DNA from: Lewinellaceae bacterium
GTDB taxonomy: Bacteria; Bacteroidota; Bacteroidia; Chitinophagales; Saprospiraceae
Length of the DNA: 64,000 nt
NCBI GenBank assembly: GCA_020636375.1
Contig: JACJXZ010000022.1
Location: 62,001 to 126,000, forward strand
Reading direction: 5' to 3'
This document shows positions 53,950-61,952 of the stretch, one piece after another (the first letter of the stretch is position 1; every line of letters starts with the position of its first letter). The notes beneath the pieces are model-generated. The model was not told the origin of the DNA. It made no database searches and saw nothing but the letters and a program-made list of their open reading frames with translations. The position numbers were made by a program, and so were the translations under genes.

Positions 53950-55362
53950 CTAGAATAACAACGGGTCGAGAACCAGGAATGCCAGTGCCCCGCCGATGAA
54001 GCCGATAAATGCAAGCCAGGCCACTTTGCGGAGGTACCAGATGAAGTCGATGCGCTCCATGCCCATGGCGGCGACGCCGGCGGCGGAGCCGATGATCAGC
54101 ATGCTTCCGCCCGTACCCGCAGCATAGGCGATGAAATGCCAGAGTTTGGAGTCCATGGGAAGGTCATACATACCCATGGAGGCGGCGACCAGAGGCACGT
54201 TATCGATGATGGCCGAGGCGAAGCCGAGCAGTATCACGACAATATCCTGGTTGGGGATCACCTTGTCCAGCCATTCAGCCACATACCGCAGGGTGCCGAC
54301 CTGTATTTCCTGCCCCTCGTGCATGACCGAGCCGAAGACGAGGCTTTCCAGGGCAGCGACGGCCATGAGGATGCCCAGGAAGAACAGGATGCTGGACATC
54401 TCTATCCGGGAGAGGGCCTTGTGGGCTGAGAACATGTGCCGCCGGGATTCGGAAAAATCCTCTTCAGGATGGATGTACTCAGAAACCAGCCAGACAACCC
54501 CCAGGCTCAGCATCATGCCGATGTAGGGCGGAAGGTGGGTGATCGTTTTAAATACCGGCACAAAAACAATGGCGCCCAGCCCAAGGTAGAGCATCACCGT
54601 GCTGCTGAGCAGTTTCTGCGCCTGCAGGTCGCCGGCGTCTTCGTCCAGCGTTATTTCCCCCTTGAATTGGGGCAGCAGCGTGGCAATGAAAGTAGGGATC
54701 GCAAAACAAGCGATGGAGGGCAGGATCAGATAAGTGATCAGCCCCTGGGCTGAAACCTTGTTGCCGATCCAGAGCATCGTCGTGGTCACGTCGCCGATCG
54801 GCGACCAGGCACCGCCGGCATTGGCGGCAATGACGATCATGGAGACGAACCAAATCCGTTCGTTTTTATCCGTGACGAGCTTGCGCAGCAGGGTGACCAG
54901 CACGATGGTGGCGGTCAGGTTGTCGATGATCGCTGACAGCACGAACCCAAGGGCGCCGACGATCCAGAGCAGCCGTTTTTTGCTTTTGGTGCGCACGTAA
55001 CTTTTAAGGACTTCGAAGCCCCGGTGCAGGTCGATGATCTCGACGATGGTCATGGCGCCGATCAGGAAGATGAGAATCTCGGCCGTCTTGCCCAGGTGGT
55101 GGAGCAGCGTGTTGTTGAACCCGTCGGCCGGGCCGCCGTGCCCGCCGCCCTCATGTCCGTGGCCGTCAACGGCAAACATGCTGAATACTTCCTCATGAGT
55201 GTCGATGACGGAAAGCCAGCCGTAATTGAAGCCTATAGCCAGCAGGGCCCAGCATAGGGCCGCCATCATCAGGGCGGGAACTGTCTTGTCGAGGCGCAGG
55301 GGGTGCTCAAAGACTATCGTCAGATAGCCCAGGATGAAACATAGGATTACTGCAGTGGTCAT
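53950..55362 (-). CDS. nhaD: NhaD-type Na+/H+ antiporter
   Basis: 470 residues with about 11-12 membrane helices. NhaD landmarks: opening VILCFILGYLTIVFEHPLRL, LSAIIDNLTATIVLVTLL, ANAGGAWSPIGDVTTTMLW with the conserved GGAWSPIGD, GFASAIIDNVPLVAASM, and AAGTGGSMLIIGSAAGVAAM. A His/Gly-rich loop (DGHGHEGGGHGGPADG, about 66-81) follows the second helix; such loops may sense pH or metal, which is inference. It expels Na+ (and Li+) in exchange for H+ across the inner membrane, consistent with a marine or halotolerant host. Monocistronic. Confidence 0.93.
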   Translation of the reverse strand: MTTAVILCFILGYLTIVFEHPLRLDKTVPALMMAALCWALLAIGFNYGWLSVIDTHEEVFSMFAVDGHGHEGGGHGGPADGFNNTLLHHLGKTAEILIFLIGAMTIVEIIDLHRGFEVLKSYVRTKSKKRLLWIVGALGFVLSAIIDNLTATIVLVTLLRKLVTDKNERIWFVSMIVIAANAGGAWSPIGDVTTTMLWIGNKVSAQGLITYLILPSIACFAIPTFIATLLPQFKGEITLDEDAGDLQAQKLLSSTVMLYLGLGAIVFVPVFKTITHLPPYIGMMLSLGVVWLVSEYIHPEEDFSESRRHMFSAHKALSRIEMSSILFFLGILMAVAALESLVFGSVMHEGQEIQVGTLRYVAEWLDKVIPNQDIVVILLGFASAIIDNVPLVAASMGMYDLPMDSKLWHFIAYAAGTGGSMLIIGSAAGVAAMGMERIDFIWYLRKVAWLAFIGFIGGALAFLVLDPLLF

Positions 55363-55422
55363 TGGATGTTCTTGTTGGTATTAACGGTTTCGTTCGGGCG
55401 GTTCACGCCGCCAGGTAGCCCT

Positions 55423-55487
55423 AAGGGGCCGGCGAAGAATAACTTCCCCATTTGATACAGCTATTTTTCTCCGGCCCCTAAAATTAT
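55423..55487. repeat. Short palindrome containing AAGAATAACTTCCCCATTTGAT
   Basis: AAGGGGCCGGCGAAGAATA (about 55423-55441) pairs imperfectly with TATTTTTCTCCGGCCCCTA (about 55468-55487). The loop AACTTCCCCATTTGATAC also occurs at 12979-12996 next to glpD, so both derive from one dispersed repeat. Confidence 0.7.
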
Positions 55488-55558
55488 AATTTTCTTCCTG
55501 CTGAGCCTACCTTTTTAGGATAATTCTGTAAAATGGGGAGTGGTATGCAGCTTTTCAT

Positions 55559-55566
55559 TAATTTTG
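55559..55566 (+). promoter_or_regulatory. -7 box (TAATTTTG) of dusB-cca
   Basis: TAATTTTG matches TAnnTTTG. Transcription would begin a few bases downstream, after the possible ATG at 55568, which favours ATG 55592 as the start of dusB. Confidence 0.55.
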
Positions 55567-55591
55567 CATGTTCATAGAAAAACGAATCAGC

Positions 55592-56590
55592 ATGGTAAAG
55601 ATCGGTGATGTCGAGGTGGGTGAATTCCCCTTGTTGCTGGCCCCGATGGAGGATGTCAGCGACCCTCCGTTCCGGGCCTTGTGCAAAGCTCACGGATGCG
55701 ATATGATGTATACGGAGTTCATCTCCGTCGAAGGCCTGATCCGGGATGCGGACAAAAGCGTCCAGAAACTGGATATTTACGATTATGAGCGGCCGATAGG
55801 CATCCAGATATTCGGAGCGGAAATGGACTCCATGATGCGGGCCGCCGCGATCGTCGAGGAAGCCCGCCCGGAAGTGCTGGACATCAACTACGGCTGCCCG
55901 GTCAAAAAGGTCGTTTGCAAAATGGCCGGCGCCGGCATCCTGCAGGATATCGATAAGATGGTCGAACTGACGGACGCGGTGGTGAGGTCGACAAAGCTGC
56001 CCGTAACGGTAAAGACCCGCCTGGGCTGGGATGAAAACACCAAATACATCGAAGAGGTGGCAGAACGCCTCCAGGATGTCGGCATTAAGGCGCTATCCAT
56101 CCACGGGCGTACCCGAAAGCAGATGTATAAAGGCGAAGCGGACTGGACGCTCATCGGAAAAATTAAGGAAAACCCGCGGATTCATATTCCGGTTTTCGGC
56201 AACGGCGATATTGACAGCCCGCAAAAAGCCCTGGAATACCGGCAGCGTTTTGGCGTTGACGGCATTATGATTGGCCGCGCCAGCATCGGTTATCCCTGGA
56301 TCTTCCGCGAGATCAAGCATTTCTTCCAAACGGGAGAACTGCTGCCTCCGCCTTCGGTCCGCGAGAGGGTGGAAGCAGCCAGCGAGCACCTCCGCCGTTC
56401 CCTGGAGTGGAAAGGGGAAAAGCTCGGCGTCCTGGAAATGCGCCGCCACTACACCAACTACTTCAGAGGGTTTCCCGGCATTAAGGAATTCAGGAAGCGC
56501 CTGGTCACCGATGAAGACCCGGCATCCCTGTTTGCCACCCTGAGCGAAATAGAGGAACACTTCAGCGATGCAGAGCTTGTCGTTCACTGA
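55592..56590 (+). CDS. dusB: tRNA-dihydrouridine synthase
   Basis: 332 residues from ATG 55592; ATG 55568 is in frame but lies on the predicted transcription start. FMN-barrel landmarks: LLLAPMEDVSDPPFRALCK, proton donor C102 in INYGCPVKKV, ALSIHGRTRKQMYKGEADW, FGNGDI, DGIMIGRASIGYPW. It reduces specific uridines in the D-loop region to dihydrouridine using NADPH. The cca gene starts 36 bp downstream, so two tRNA-modification functions likely share a transcript. Confidence 0.92.
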   Translation: MVKIGDVEVGEFPLLLAPMEDVSDPPFRALCKAHGCDMMYTEFISVEGLIRDADKSVQKLDIYDYERPIGIQIFGAEMDSMMRAAAIVEEARPEVLDINYGCPVKKVVCKMAGAGILQDIDKMVELTDAVVRSTKLPVTVKTRLGWDENTKYIEEVAERLQDVGIKALSIHGRTRKQMYKGEADWTLIGKIKENPRIHIPVFGNGDIDSPQKALEYRQRFGVDGIMIGRASIGYPWIFREIKHFFQTGELLPPPSVRERVEAASEHLRRSLEWKGEKLGVLEMRRHYTNYFRGFPGIKEFRKRLVTDEDPASLFATLSEIEEHFSDAELVVH

Positions 56591-56625
56591 GCACGCAAGG
56601 ACTGCGTCCATAAAAAGCATTTGTT

Positions 56626-58059
56626 TTGGTATTCAATATAGAGCCACACGAGCGTAAGATTTTTGAAGTTATCAGCCAGACGGCTGATGAACTGGGCTAC
56701 CCGGCCTACGTGGTAGGCGGATATGTCCGGGACCGCCTGCTGGCGCGCCCCTCCAAGGATATGGACATCGTATGCGTCGGCAGCGGTATCCGCCTGGCCC
56801 AGAACGTGGCCGCCAAACTGCGGCCCATCCCCCGGGTGACGGTCTATAAGCGCTTCGGGACCGCCATGCTGAAGCACCGCGACCTGGAGATCGAATTCGT
56901 CGGCGCCCGAAAGGAATCCTACCGCTCGGACAGCCGCAAGCCTACTGTCGAGGAGGGAAGCCTCGAAGACGACCAGCACCGCAGGGATTTTACCATCAAC
57001 GCGCTGGCCGTCAGCCTCAATGAGTCGGATTACGGGTCTATTATCGACCCTTTTGACGGGCTGGAACACCTGGAGGCCAAGCTGATCAAGACGCCCCTGG
57101 AACCGGGAAAGACCTTTTCCGACGACCCCCTGCGCATGATGCGCGCCATCCGCTTTGCCACCCAACTGGGGTTTGCCATTGACCCGGAGACCCTGCGCGC
57201 CATCAGCAAATTTCGCAACCGCATCAACATCATTTCCAAAGAACGCATCACAACCGAGCTCAATAAGATCATCCTGGCCGATGAGCCTTCCGTCGGCTTT
57301 AAGCTGCTTTTCGATACCGGCCTGCTGCAACTCGTCTTCCCCGAAATGGCCGCCCTGCAGGGCGTGGACGTTCGCAATGGCCGCGCCCACAAGGACAACT
57401 TCTACCACACCCTCCAGGTGCTGGATAACCTGAGCCGGAATACCCACGACCTCTGGCTGCGCTGGGCGGCTATCCTCCACGACATCGCCAAGCCGCCCAC
57501 CAAACGCTTCCACCCGGAACAGGGGTGGACCTTCCACGGCCACGAAGCACTGGGGGCAACCATGGTGCCGCGCATCTTCAAAAATCTCCGGCTGCCGCTG
57601 GACCACAAGATGAAGTACGTGCAGAAGCTCGTCCGCCTCCACCTCCGGCCGATCAGCCTGACCAAGGAAAACATCACAGATTCAGCTATCCGCCGCCTGC
57701 TCTTCGAGGCCGGCGACGATATCGACGACCTCATGATGCTCTGCGAAGCGGACATCACTTCCAAAAACCCGAAAAAGGTGGTTCGCTACCTGGAAAATTA
57801 CGAGATGGTGCGCGAACGGCTCAAAGAGGTGGAGGAAAAAGACCACCTCCGCAACTGGCAGCCCCCGGTTTCCGGCGAACTGATCATGGATACTTTCAAC
57901 ATTCCTCCTTCGCGGGAAGTGGGCATTATCAAAAATGCCATAAGAGAAGCTATCCTGGATGGGGACATCCCCAATGAGTATGAGGCCGCCTTCCGGTTCA
58001 TGCTGGAAAAAGGCAGGGAGATCGGGCTGGTGGAGCATCAGAACCAGGACAATGACTAA
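56626..58059 (+). CDS. cca: CCA tRNA nucleotidyltransferase with HD domain
   Basis: 477 residues. Class II nucleotidyltransferase head: VVGGYVRDRLLARPSKD with metal ligands D45 and D47 (KDMDIVCVG), then RRDFTINALAVSL and DDPLRMMRAIRFATQLGF. Residues about 260-380 hold an HD phosphohydrolase domain (ILHDIAKPPTKRF, FHGHEALGA). It adds or repairs the 3'-CCA of tRNA; the HD part gives phosphatase or phosphodiesterase activity. The only usable in-frame start near the gene is TTG 56626 (a stop codon lies four codons before it), so this is a rare TTG start. Likely co-transcribed with dusB. Confidence 0.93.
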   Translation: MVFNIEPHERKIFEVISQTADELGYPAYVVGGYVRDRLLARPSKDMDIVCVGSGIRLAQNVAAKLRPIPRVTVYKRFGTAMLKHRDLEIEFVGARKESYRSDSRKPTVEEGSLEDDQHRRDFTINALAVSLNESDYGSIIDPFDGLEHLEAKLIKTPLEPGKTFSDDPLRMMRAIRFATQLGFAIDPETLRAISKFRNRINIISKERITTELNKIILADEPSVGFKLLFDTGLLQLVFPEMAALQGVDVRNGRAHKDNFYHTLQVLDNLSRNTHDLWLRWAAILHDIAKPPTKRFHPEQGWTFHGHEALGATMVPRIFKNLRLPLDHKMKYVQKLVRLHLRPISLTKENITDSAIRRLLFEAGDDIDDLMMLCEADITSKNPKKVVRYLENYEMVRERLKEVEEKDHLRNWQPPVSGELIMDTFNIPPSREVGIIKNAIREAILDGDIPNEYEAAFRFMLEKGREIGLVEHQNQDND

Positions 58060-58124
58060 TTAACGCGAGAGGCCCGGCTGTTTCCGGCCGGGCCCCGCAC
58101 AGGTTCGTTCAGACGTATGATCGA

Positions 58125-58448
58125 TCAGTATCTTCTGTCTCGGCCGCCGCCGTAGCCACCACCGCCGCCGTAGCCGCCGCCGCCGCCGCCTCTCCGGGGA
58201 TTGTCTTCTTTCGGGCGAGCCTTTTTCACGACAATTGTCCTGCCATCGAGCTCTGAGTCGTTTAATTCATTGATAGCCGCCTGCGCTTCGTCATCGTTTG
58301 GCATTTCAACGAATCCAAAGCCTTTGGACCTGCCTGTAAATTTGTCCATAATGATCTTGGCGCTGCTCACTTCACCGTACTCTTCAAAGGTTTCCCTCAA
58401 AGTGTCTTCATGAGTGTCGAAACTCAGTTTTGCTACGAAAATGTTCAT
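58125..58448 (-). CDS. RRM-domain RNA-binding protein with Gly-rich tail
   Basis: 107 residues from ATG 58448 (MNIFVAKLSF); an ORF extension upstream has no support. RNP2 is NIFVAKL (2-8) and RNP1 is KGFGFVEM (about 42-49), the cold-inducible RRM pattern known in Bacteroidota and Cyanobacteria. The C-terminus is RRGGGGGGYGGGG followed by YGGGRDRRY, typical low-complexity RNA-binding tail. It probably acts as an RNA chaperone or stability factor. The 5' UTR of about 100 nt may be a cold-responsive leader (inference). Confidence 0.9.
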   Translation of the reverse strand: MNIFVAKLSFDTHEDTLRETFEEYGEVSSAKIIMDKFTGRSKGFGFVEMPNDDEAQAAINELNDSELDGRTIVVKKARPKEDNPRRGGGGGGYGGGGGYGGGRDRRY

Positions 58449-58958
58449 CACTAAAAATTTAAATTGTGGTAATTTGAGACTTTGATGAGTAGCAAATCCC
58501 GGCTGGAGTGGAGCCATTTGCTAAACAAAAAAATGCTCATTTGTACTGTAAAGATATTTATTCTGCAGTAGGAAGTAAAGGGCAGGGCAGAAAAAGGGTG
58601 GGGGAATAGAAAAAGCCGCCCCTTTGCCCGAAGGAAAGGCGGCGGCTTTCTTTTTTCAGGAAAAAGTACCGCACAAGTATCAGGGACGTTTTTGGACCCT
58701 CGAAAAAAACACGTATAAGGCCGCCGGCGTGGTTCAGTAATCCCCTTGTCTCCGAGGAGAACCCTGACCCCCGATTGTTATCGGGGCTGGGGTTGAGGCC
58801 CGCCCTAGTCACGCCAAGTCTAACCCTAATTTGTTGAAAATGTAGAGTCAAAACTTTTGATACTTGCACGGTGGCTGACAGCCCATTAGGCTGTCGGTGC
58901 CTACAAATTAATGAGGTTTTCCGTCAAAAGGCAACTTTGAATTGTAAAATTTCTGTTC
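58449..58958. other. Gene-free region with two hairpins
   Basis: Holds the RRM gene's leader, the terminator at 58611-58650, and a GC hairpin near 58872-58900 (GGCTGACAGCC against GGCTGTCGG). A 103-codon minus-strand frame at 58558-58869 crosses the terminator and has no protein-like features. Confidence 0.55.
58611..58650 (-). terminator. Terminator of the PorV-like gene
   Basis: AAAGCCGCC (58612-58620) and GGCGGCTTT (58641-58649) pair with an inner CCTTT/AAAGG; on the minus strand it is followed by TTTTTCTA. It lies about 300 bp past the PorV-like stop at 58959. Confidence 0.65.
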
Positions 58959-60050
58959 TTAACCTTTTTTTCGAGGCTTGATCTCCAGCATCAGGGAGAT
59001 GATGTGGGAAAAAGTATTTTCCTCGCTGCCCAGGTCGGTGAAGGCGTAGTCGACTTTCAGGCTGGAAATGCCCAGGCCGACGCCCAGGCTGGGCCGCATC
59101 CGCAGGTTCTCGGTATTGTCGAAATCCCGGATGCGCTGGAACTGGTTCAGCCCGGCACGCAGGTAGATGAACTGCTTGTAATCCGCTTCCAGGCCAAAGG
59201 CGGGGTCGATGCTGAACGGGCTGGCGGAAACCAGCGTGTTGCGCTGCCCGTCGGTGGTGACGATGAGGTCCAGTTCGGGCAACAGCCCCACGTTGCCCAG
59301 CCCGAACCGCCGGGCGGCGCCGAGGATGAGCTGCGGCTTGGTGATCTCCACGCTGTTGATCGGCACTTCGTTGTTGGTGAGTTCCAGCACTTCTTTTTCT
59401 TCTTCCGTAAAGCTGAAGGACCAGGCATTGAAGGTGGTCGTGATGTCTTTTGCCAGCAGGCCGAACTGCCATCCGTTGTTGCGGTATTGCAGGCCGGCAT
59501 CCACCCCGAACCCCCAGGAAGTGGCAAAGGGGCCGATCCGCCGGTGCACGACCTTGATGTTGCCGCCCAGTTGCAGGCGGCCCTTTTGCGTTTTGAGGCG
59601 CTGGGCATAACTGAGCAGCAGGGCGTAATCCGCCGCGGAAAACTCGACGATATTGTCGAAATTAATGCTGCCGTCGCTCTCGTACAGGCTGAGGGTGTTG
59701 GGGATTTCGTCGATGCCGAAACGGATCACGGACAACCCCAGCCGCCGGTCCTTGTTGGCCAGGGGCAGGGTGATGCCCAGGTAGTCGAATTTCCCGACGC
59801 CTGCGAACCACTCAGAATGCATAGCCCCCACCTGGAGGCTTTCCGACTCGCTCAGGTTGGCCAGCCCCGCTGGGTTCCAGACGCCGGCGGTGACATCCTC
59901 CGTGCTGGCAATGACGGCGTTGCCCAGCGCCTGCGCCCGCGCGCCTACGCCGATGGAGAGGAACTCGTTGCTGTACTTTTGGGCCCAAAGGGGCAGGGCG
60001 GCCCAGCTTGTTATCCATATCAAAATGAGGAAGCGTAGTGATCTCTTCAT
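58959..60050 (-). CDS. PorV/PorQ-family outer-membrane protein
   Basis: 363 residues with a signal peptide (MKRSLRFLILIWITSWAALP, then LWAQ). Landmark N-terminus FLSIGVGARAQALGNAVIAS, TEDVTAGVWNPAGLANL, then a beta-barrel with paired aromatic strands and a C-terminal EIKPRKKG. PorV is the T9SS shuttle that brings cargo to the attachment complex, and PorQ relates to it; many Bacteroidota genomes carry several paralogues with unknown cargo. Several T9SS cargo proteins are encoded elsewhere in this window, but this gene is not linked to them. Start ATG 60050. Confidence 0.8.
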   Translation of the reverse strand: MKRSLRFLILIWITSWAALPLWAQKYSNEFLSIGVGARAQALGNAVIASTEDVTAGVWNPAGLANLSESESLQVGAMHSEWFAGVGKFDYLGITLPLANKDRRLGLSVIRFGIDEIPNTLSLYESDGSINFDNIVEFSAADYALLLSYAQRLKTQKGRLQLGGNIKVVHRRIGPFATSWGFGVDAGLQYRNNGWQFGLLAKDITTTFNAWSFSFTEEEKEVLELTNNEVPINSVEITKPQLILGAARRFGLGNVGLLPELDLIVTTDGQRNTLVSASPFSIDPAFGLEADYKQFIYLRAGLNQFQRIRDFDNTENLRMRPSLGVGLGISSLKVDYAFTDLGSEENTFSHIISLMLEIKPRKKG

Positions 60051-60453
60051 GCTTTGTGCTGATTTTAATTGCCGGGAGGAAAGCCCTGCTTTCCTGCTTC
60101 AGCAATCATAACGCAAGTATAGCATTTTAAGTGTAAGGGGTGAGCTATGACGGGCATTTTTGTCTGCCCTGCGCTTATTATGGTGTGGTTCTCAGGAACC
60201 GAAAATTTTGTTGCTCGCGAGATTGTTCAGCAATGTGTGTCCGCCCGCAAGCTTTGAACCGCAGAGGCCGCTGAGAACCGCAGAGTATTCGCTTGACAGC
60301 GAATACTTTGTGACCTCTCTACGTGTCTCGGCGGCCTCTGCGGTTTAAACAAAAGACACAGCGTTTTGAACAGTCCCTTGCTCGCAGCCAAACCAACAAC
60401 AGACAACCAACGCCCAACAACAGACAACAGACAACCAACGCCCTTTCCTGCCC
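60051..60453. other. Gene-free region with palindromic and simple repeats
   Basis: Holds the palindrome at 60257-60347 and, from about 60372 to 60443, tandem CAACAACAGACAACCAACGC units (three imperfect copies). No gene or RNA is seen. Confidence 0.6.
60257..60347. repeat. Palindromic repeat of the CCGCAGAGG type
   Basis: AACCGCAGAGGCCGCTGAGA pairs with TCTCGGCGGCCTCTGCGGTT, enclosing a perfect inner hairpin GTATTCGCTTGACAGCGAAT(AC) at 60285-60306. A strong double hairpin between convergent or divergent genes. Confidence 0.8.
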
Positions 60454-61440
60454 CTACAACCCTTCCTCCTCGATCTCCGCCTTCAAATCCCGGTTGATGG
60501 CAATGCTGGCGTTCAGCTCGAACCCCACCAGCAGGATGAGGGAGTTGAGCTGTATCCACAGCATCAGGGCGATGATGGCGCCGATGGAGCCGTAGAGTTC
60601 GTTGTAGGTATTGAATTCGTTGACATAGGCCGAAAAGGCCAGGGAAGTGATGATGCAGAGCACCGTGGCCAGGGTGGCGCCGGGAGAAAAAATCTGGAAC
60701 CGCCGGATGGCAGACGCGCCGTACCGGTAGATGACGGCGATGCCGAAGTAGAAGAGCAGCAGGATGGCCATCCAGCGCAGGACCTGTATCATCACGCCGG
60801 TGAAGGTGTCCCAGTGGACCAGTTCGTAGAACAGGCTCAGCAGGAACTCTCCGAGGATGATCAGGATCACCGCGCCCATGAGCAGGGCGCCCAGCAGCAA
60901 CGTCAGGCCGGTGGCGATGAGCCGCTTGCGGATCTCTCCCCGCTTCTTGAAGGTCTTATTATACGATTTCTCAAAACCCTGCATCAGGGCCAGCATGCCA
61001 TTGGAGGCGAAGTAAATGGCAAGGATGAAGCCGAAGGACAGCAGCCCGAACCGGGGGTTGTTCGTAATGTCGTCCACAAAAGCGAAGAGCCGCTCCCCCG
61101 CTACGCCGGGCAATATGCGCTGGATTTCGCTGCGCAGGTAAAAATCAAAGTTCTCTCCTTCCGGCAGGTAGTCGATCAGCGCCCACTTGAAAATGGGGAT
61201 AAGGGTGAAAAAGCCGATCAGGGAAGGGAAAATCGACAGGAAAAAACTGAAGGCGATGGCATTGGCCCGGGTAAAGAGGTCGTAACGCTGGGATTCGTGG
61301 TAGAGAAAAACCGTCACGTCGTAGATCGGCACCTTGAAAAAGCCGGGTAGGGAGTGCTCTTTCGTCCACCGGATGGTGTTCTTCACCAGGGGGTGGTTGA
61401 GAAAATAATCCTGTATCGCTTTCAGGTCAATCTTTTTCAA
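60454..61440 (-). CDS. YihY/BrkB-family membrane protein
   Basis: 328 residues with about six membrane helices. Family features: YHESQRYDLFTRANAIAFSF near 48-67, FFLSIFPSLIGFFTLIPI, AIYFASNGMLALMQGFEKSY, SFSPGATL-like IFSPGATLATVLCIITSLAF, and SIGAIIALMLWIQLNSLILL near the C-terminus. Once called RNase BN by mistake; actual role is unclear and may be transport. The gene overlaps the thioesterase stop by 14 bp, implying co-transcription with that gene. Confidence 0.9.
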   Translation of the reverse strand: MKKIDLKAIQDYFLNHPLVKNTIRWTKEHSLPGFFKVPIYDVTVFLYHESQRYDLFTRANAIAFSFFLSIFPSLIGFFTLIPIFKWALIDYLPEGENFDFYLRSEIQRILPGVAGERLFAFVDDITNNPRFGLLSFGFILAIYFASNGMLALMQGFEKSYNKTFKKRGEIRKRLIATGLTLLLGALLMGAVILIILGEFLLSLFYELVHWDTFTGVMIQVLRWMAILLLFYFGIAVIYRYGASAIRRFQIFSPGATLATVLCIITSLAFSAYVNEFNTYNELYGSIGAIIALMLWIQLNSLILLVGFELNASIAINRDLKAEIEEEGL

Positions 61441-61843
61441 AATGCGGCTTCAGTTTTTCCACTAAAAAATCGGGGGCGGGGATGGTGCGCTGGGTATCGA
61501 TTTTGACAAAACACAATTTTACCGTCCCTCCGTTTACCAGCTTCCCCGCTTCGTTGAATAACTCCATATGGAAAACAATATACTGGCCGGGTAGTTCTCG
61601 CAGGGTCGTCCGGATGGTGATGAGCTCGTCGTACAGGGCGGGCCGGACATAACGCACGTTCAGGCTCATCACCGGCATGATGATGCCGTGCTCCGCCTCC
61701 AGCGCCTTATAGGTAAGCCCCAGCGACCGGATGAGCTCCACCCGCCCGATTTCGTAGTACTGGGCGTAGTTGCCGTAGTAGAGGTACCCCATCTGGTCGG
61801 TCTCCCCGTAGCGCACGCGTTTTTGGAACTCGTGGGTGTACAT
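61427..61843 (-). CDS. 4HBT-type acyl-CoA thioesterase (YbgC/FadM-like)
   Basis: 138 residues. Hotdog fold with the YbgC-type opening RVRYGETDQMGYLYYGNYAQ, YYEIGRVELIRSLG; the active-site Asp is in GETDQMG (about 15). It hydrolyses thioesters of acyl-CoA or acyl-ACP. The start is ATG 61843; the last 14 bases overlap the YihY gene, whose start is 61440. Substrate unknown. Confidence 0.88.
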   Translation of the reverse strand: MYTHEFQKRVRYGETDQMGYLYYGNYAQYYEIGRVELIRSLGLTYKALEAEHGIIMPVMSLNVRYVRPALYDELITIRTTLRELPGQYIVFHMELFNEAGKLVNGGTVKLCFVKIDTQRTIPAPDFLVEKLKPHFEKD

Positions 61844-61850
61844 GGTTTGT

Positions 61851-61948
61851 TTGCTGTTTGCTGTTCGCTGTTCGCTGTTTGCTGTTCGCTGTTCGCAGCT
61901 GGCGGCTCACCAAGCGAACCGCGAATCGCGAACCGCGAACCGCAGCCC
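61851..61948. repeat. Tandem GCTGTTCGCTGTTC and CGCGAACCGCGAA repeats
   Basis: About 40 bp of (G)CTGTTCGCTGTTTG units at 61851-61895 is followed by AAGCGAACCGCGAATCGCGAACC units to 61943, which is roughly complementary to the first block. It lies between the thioesterase and arcA genes. Spacers are absent, so this is not a CRISPR. Confidence 0.75.
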
Positions 61949-61952
61949 CCCC

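Noticed and set aside
58558..58869. 103-codon minus-strand frame
   Set aside because: It crosses a terminator hairpin and has an irregular composition.
61851..61948. Short tandem repeats that might be a CRISPR array
   Set aside because: Units are 6-14 bp with no spacers and degenerate into each other.
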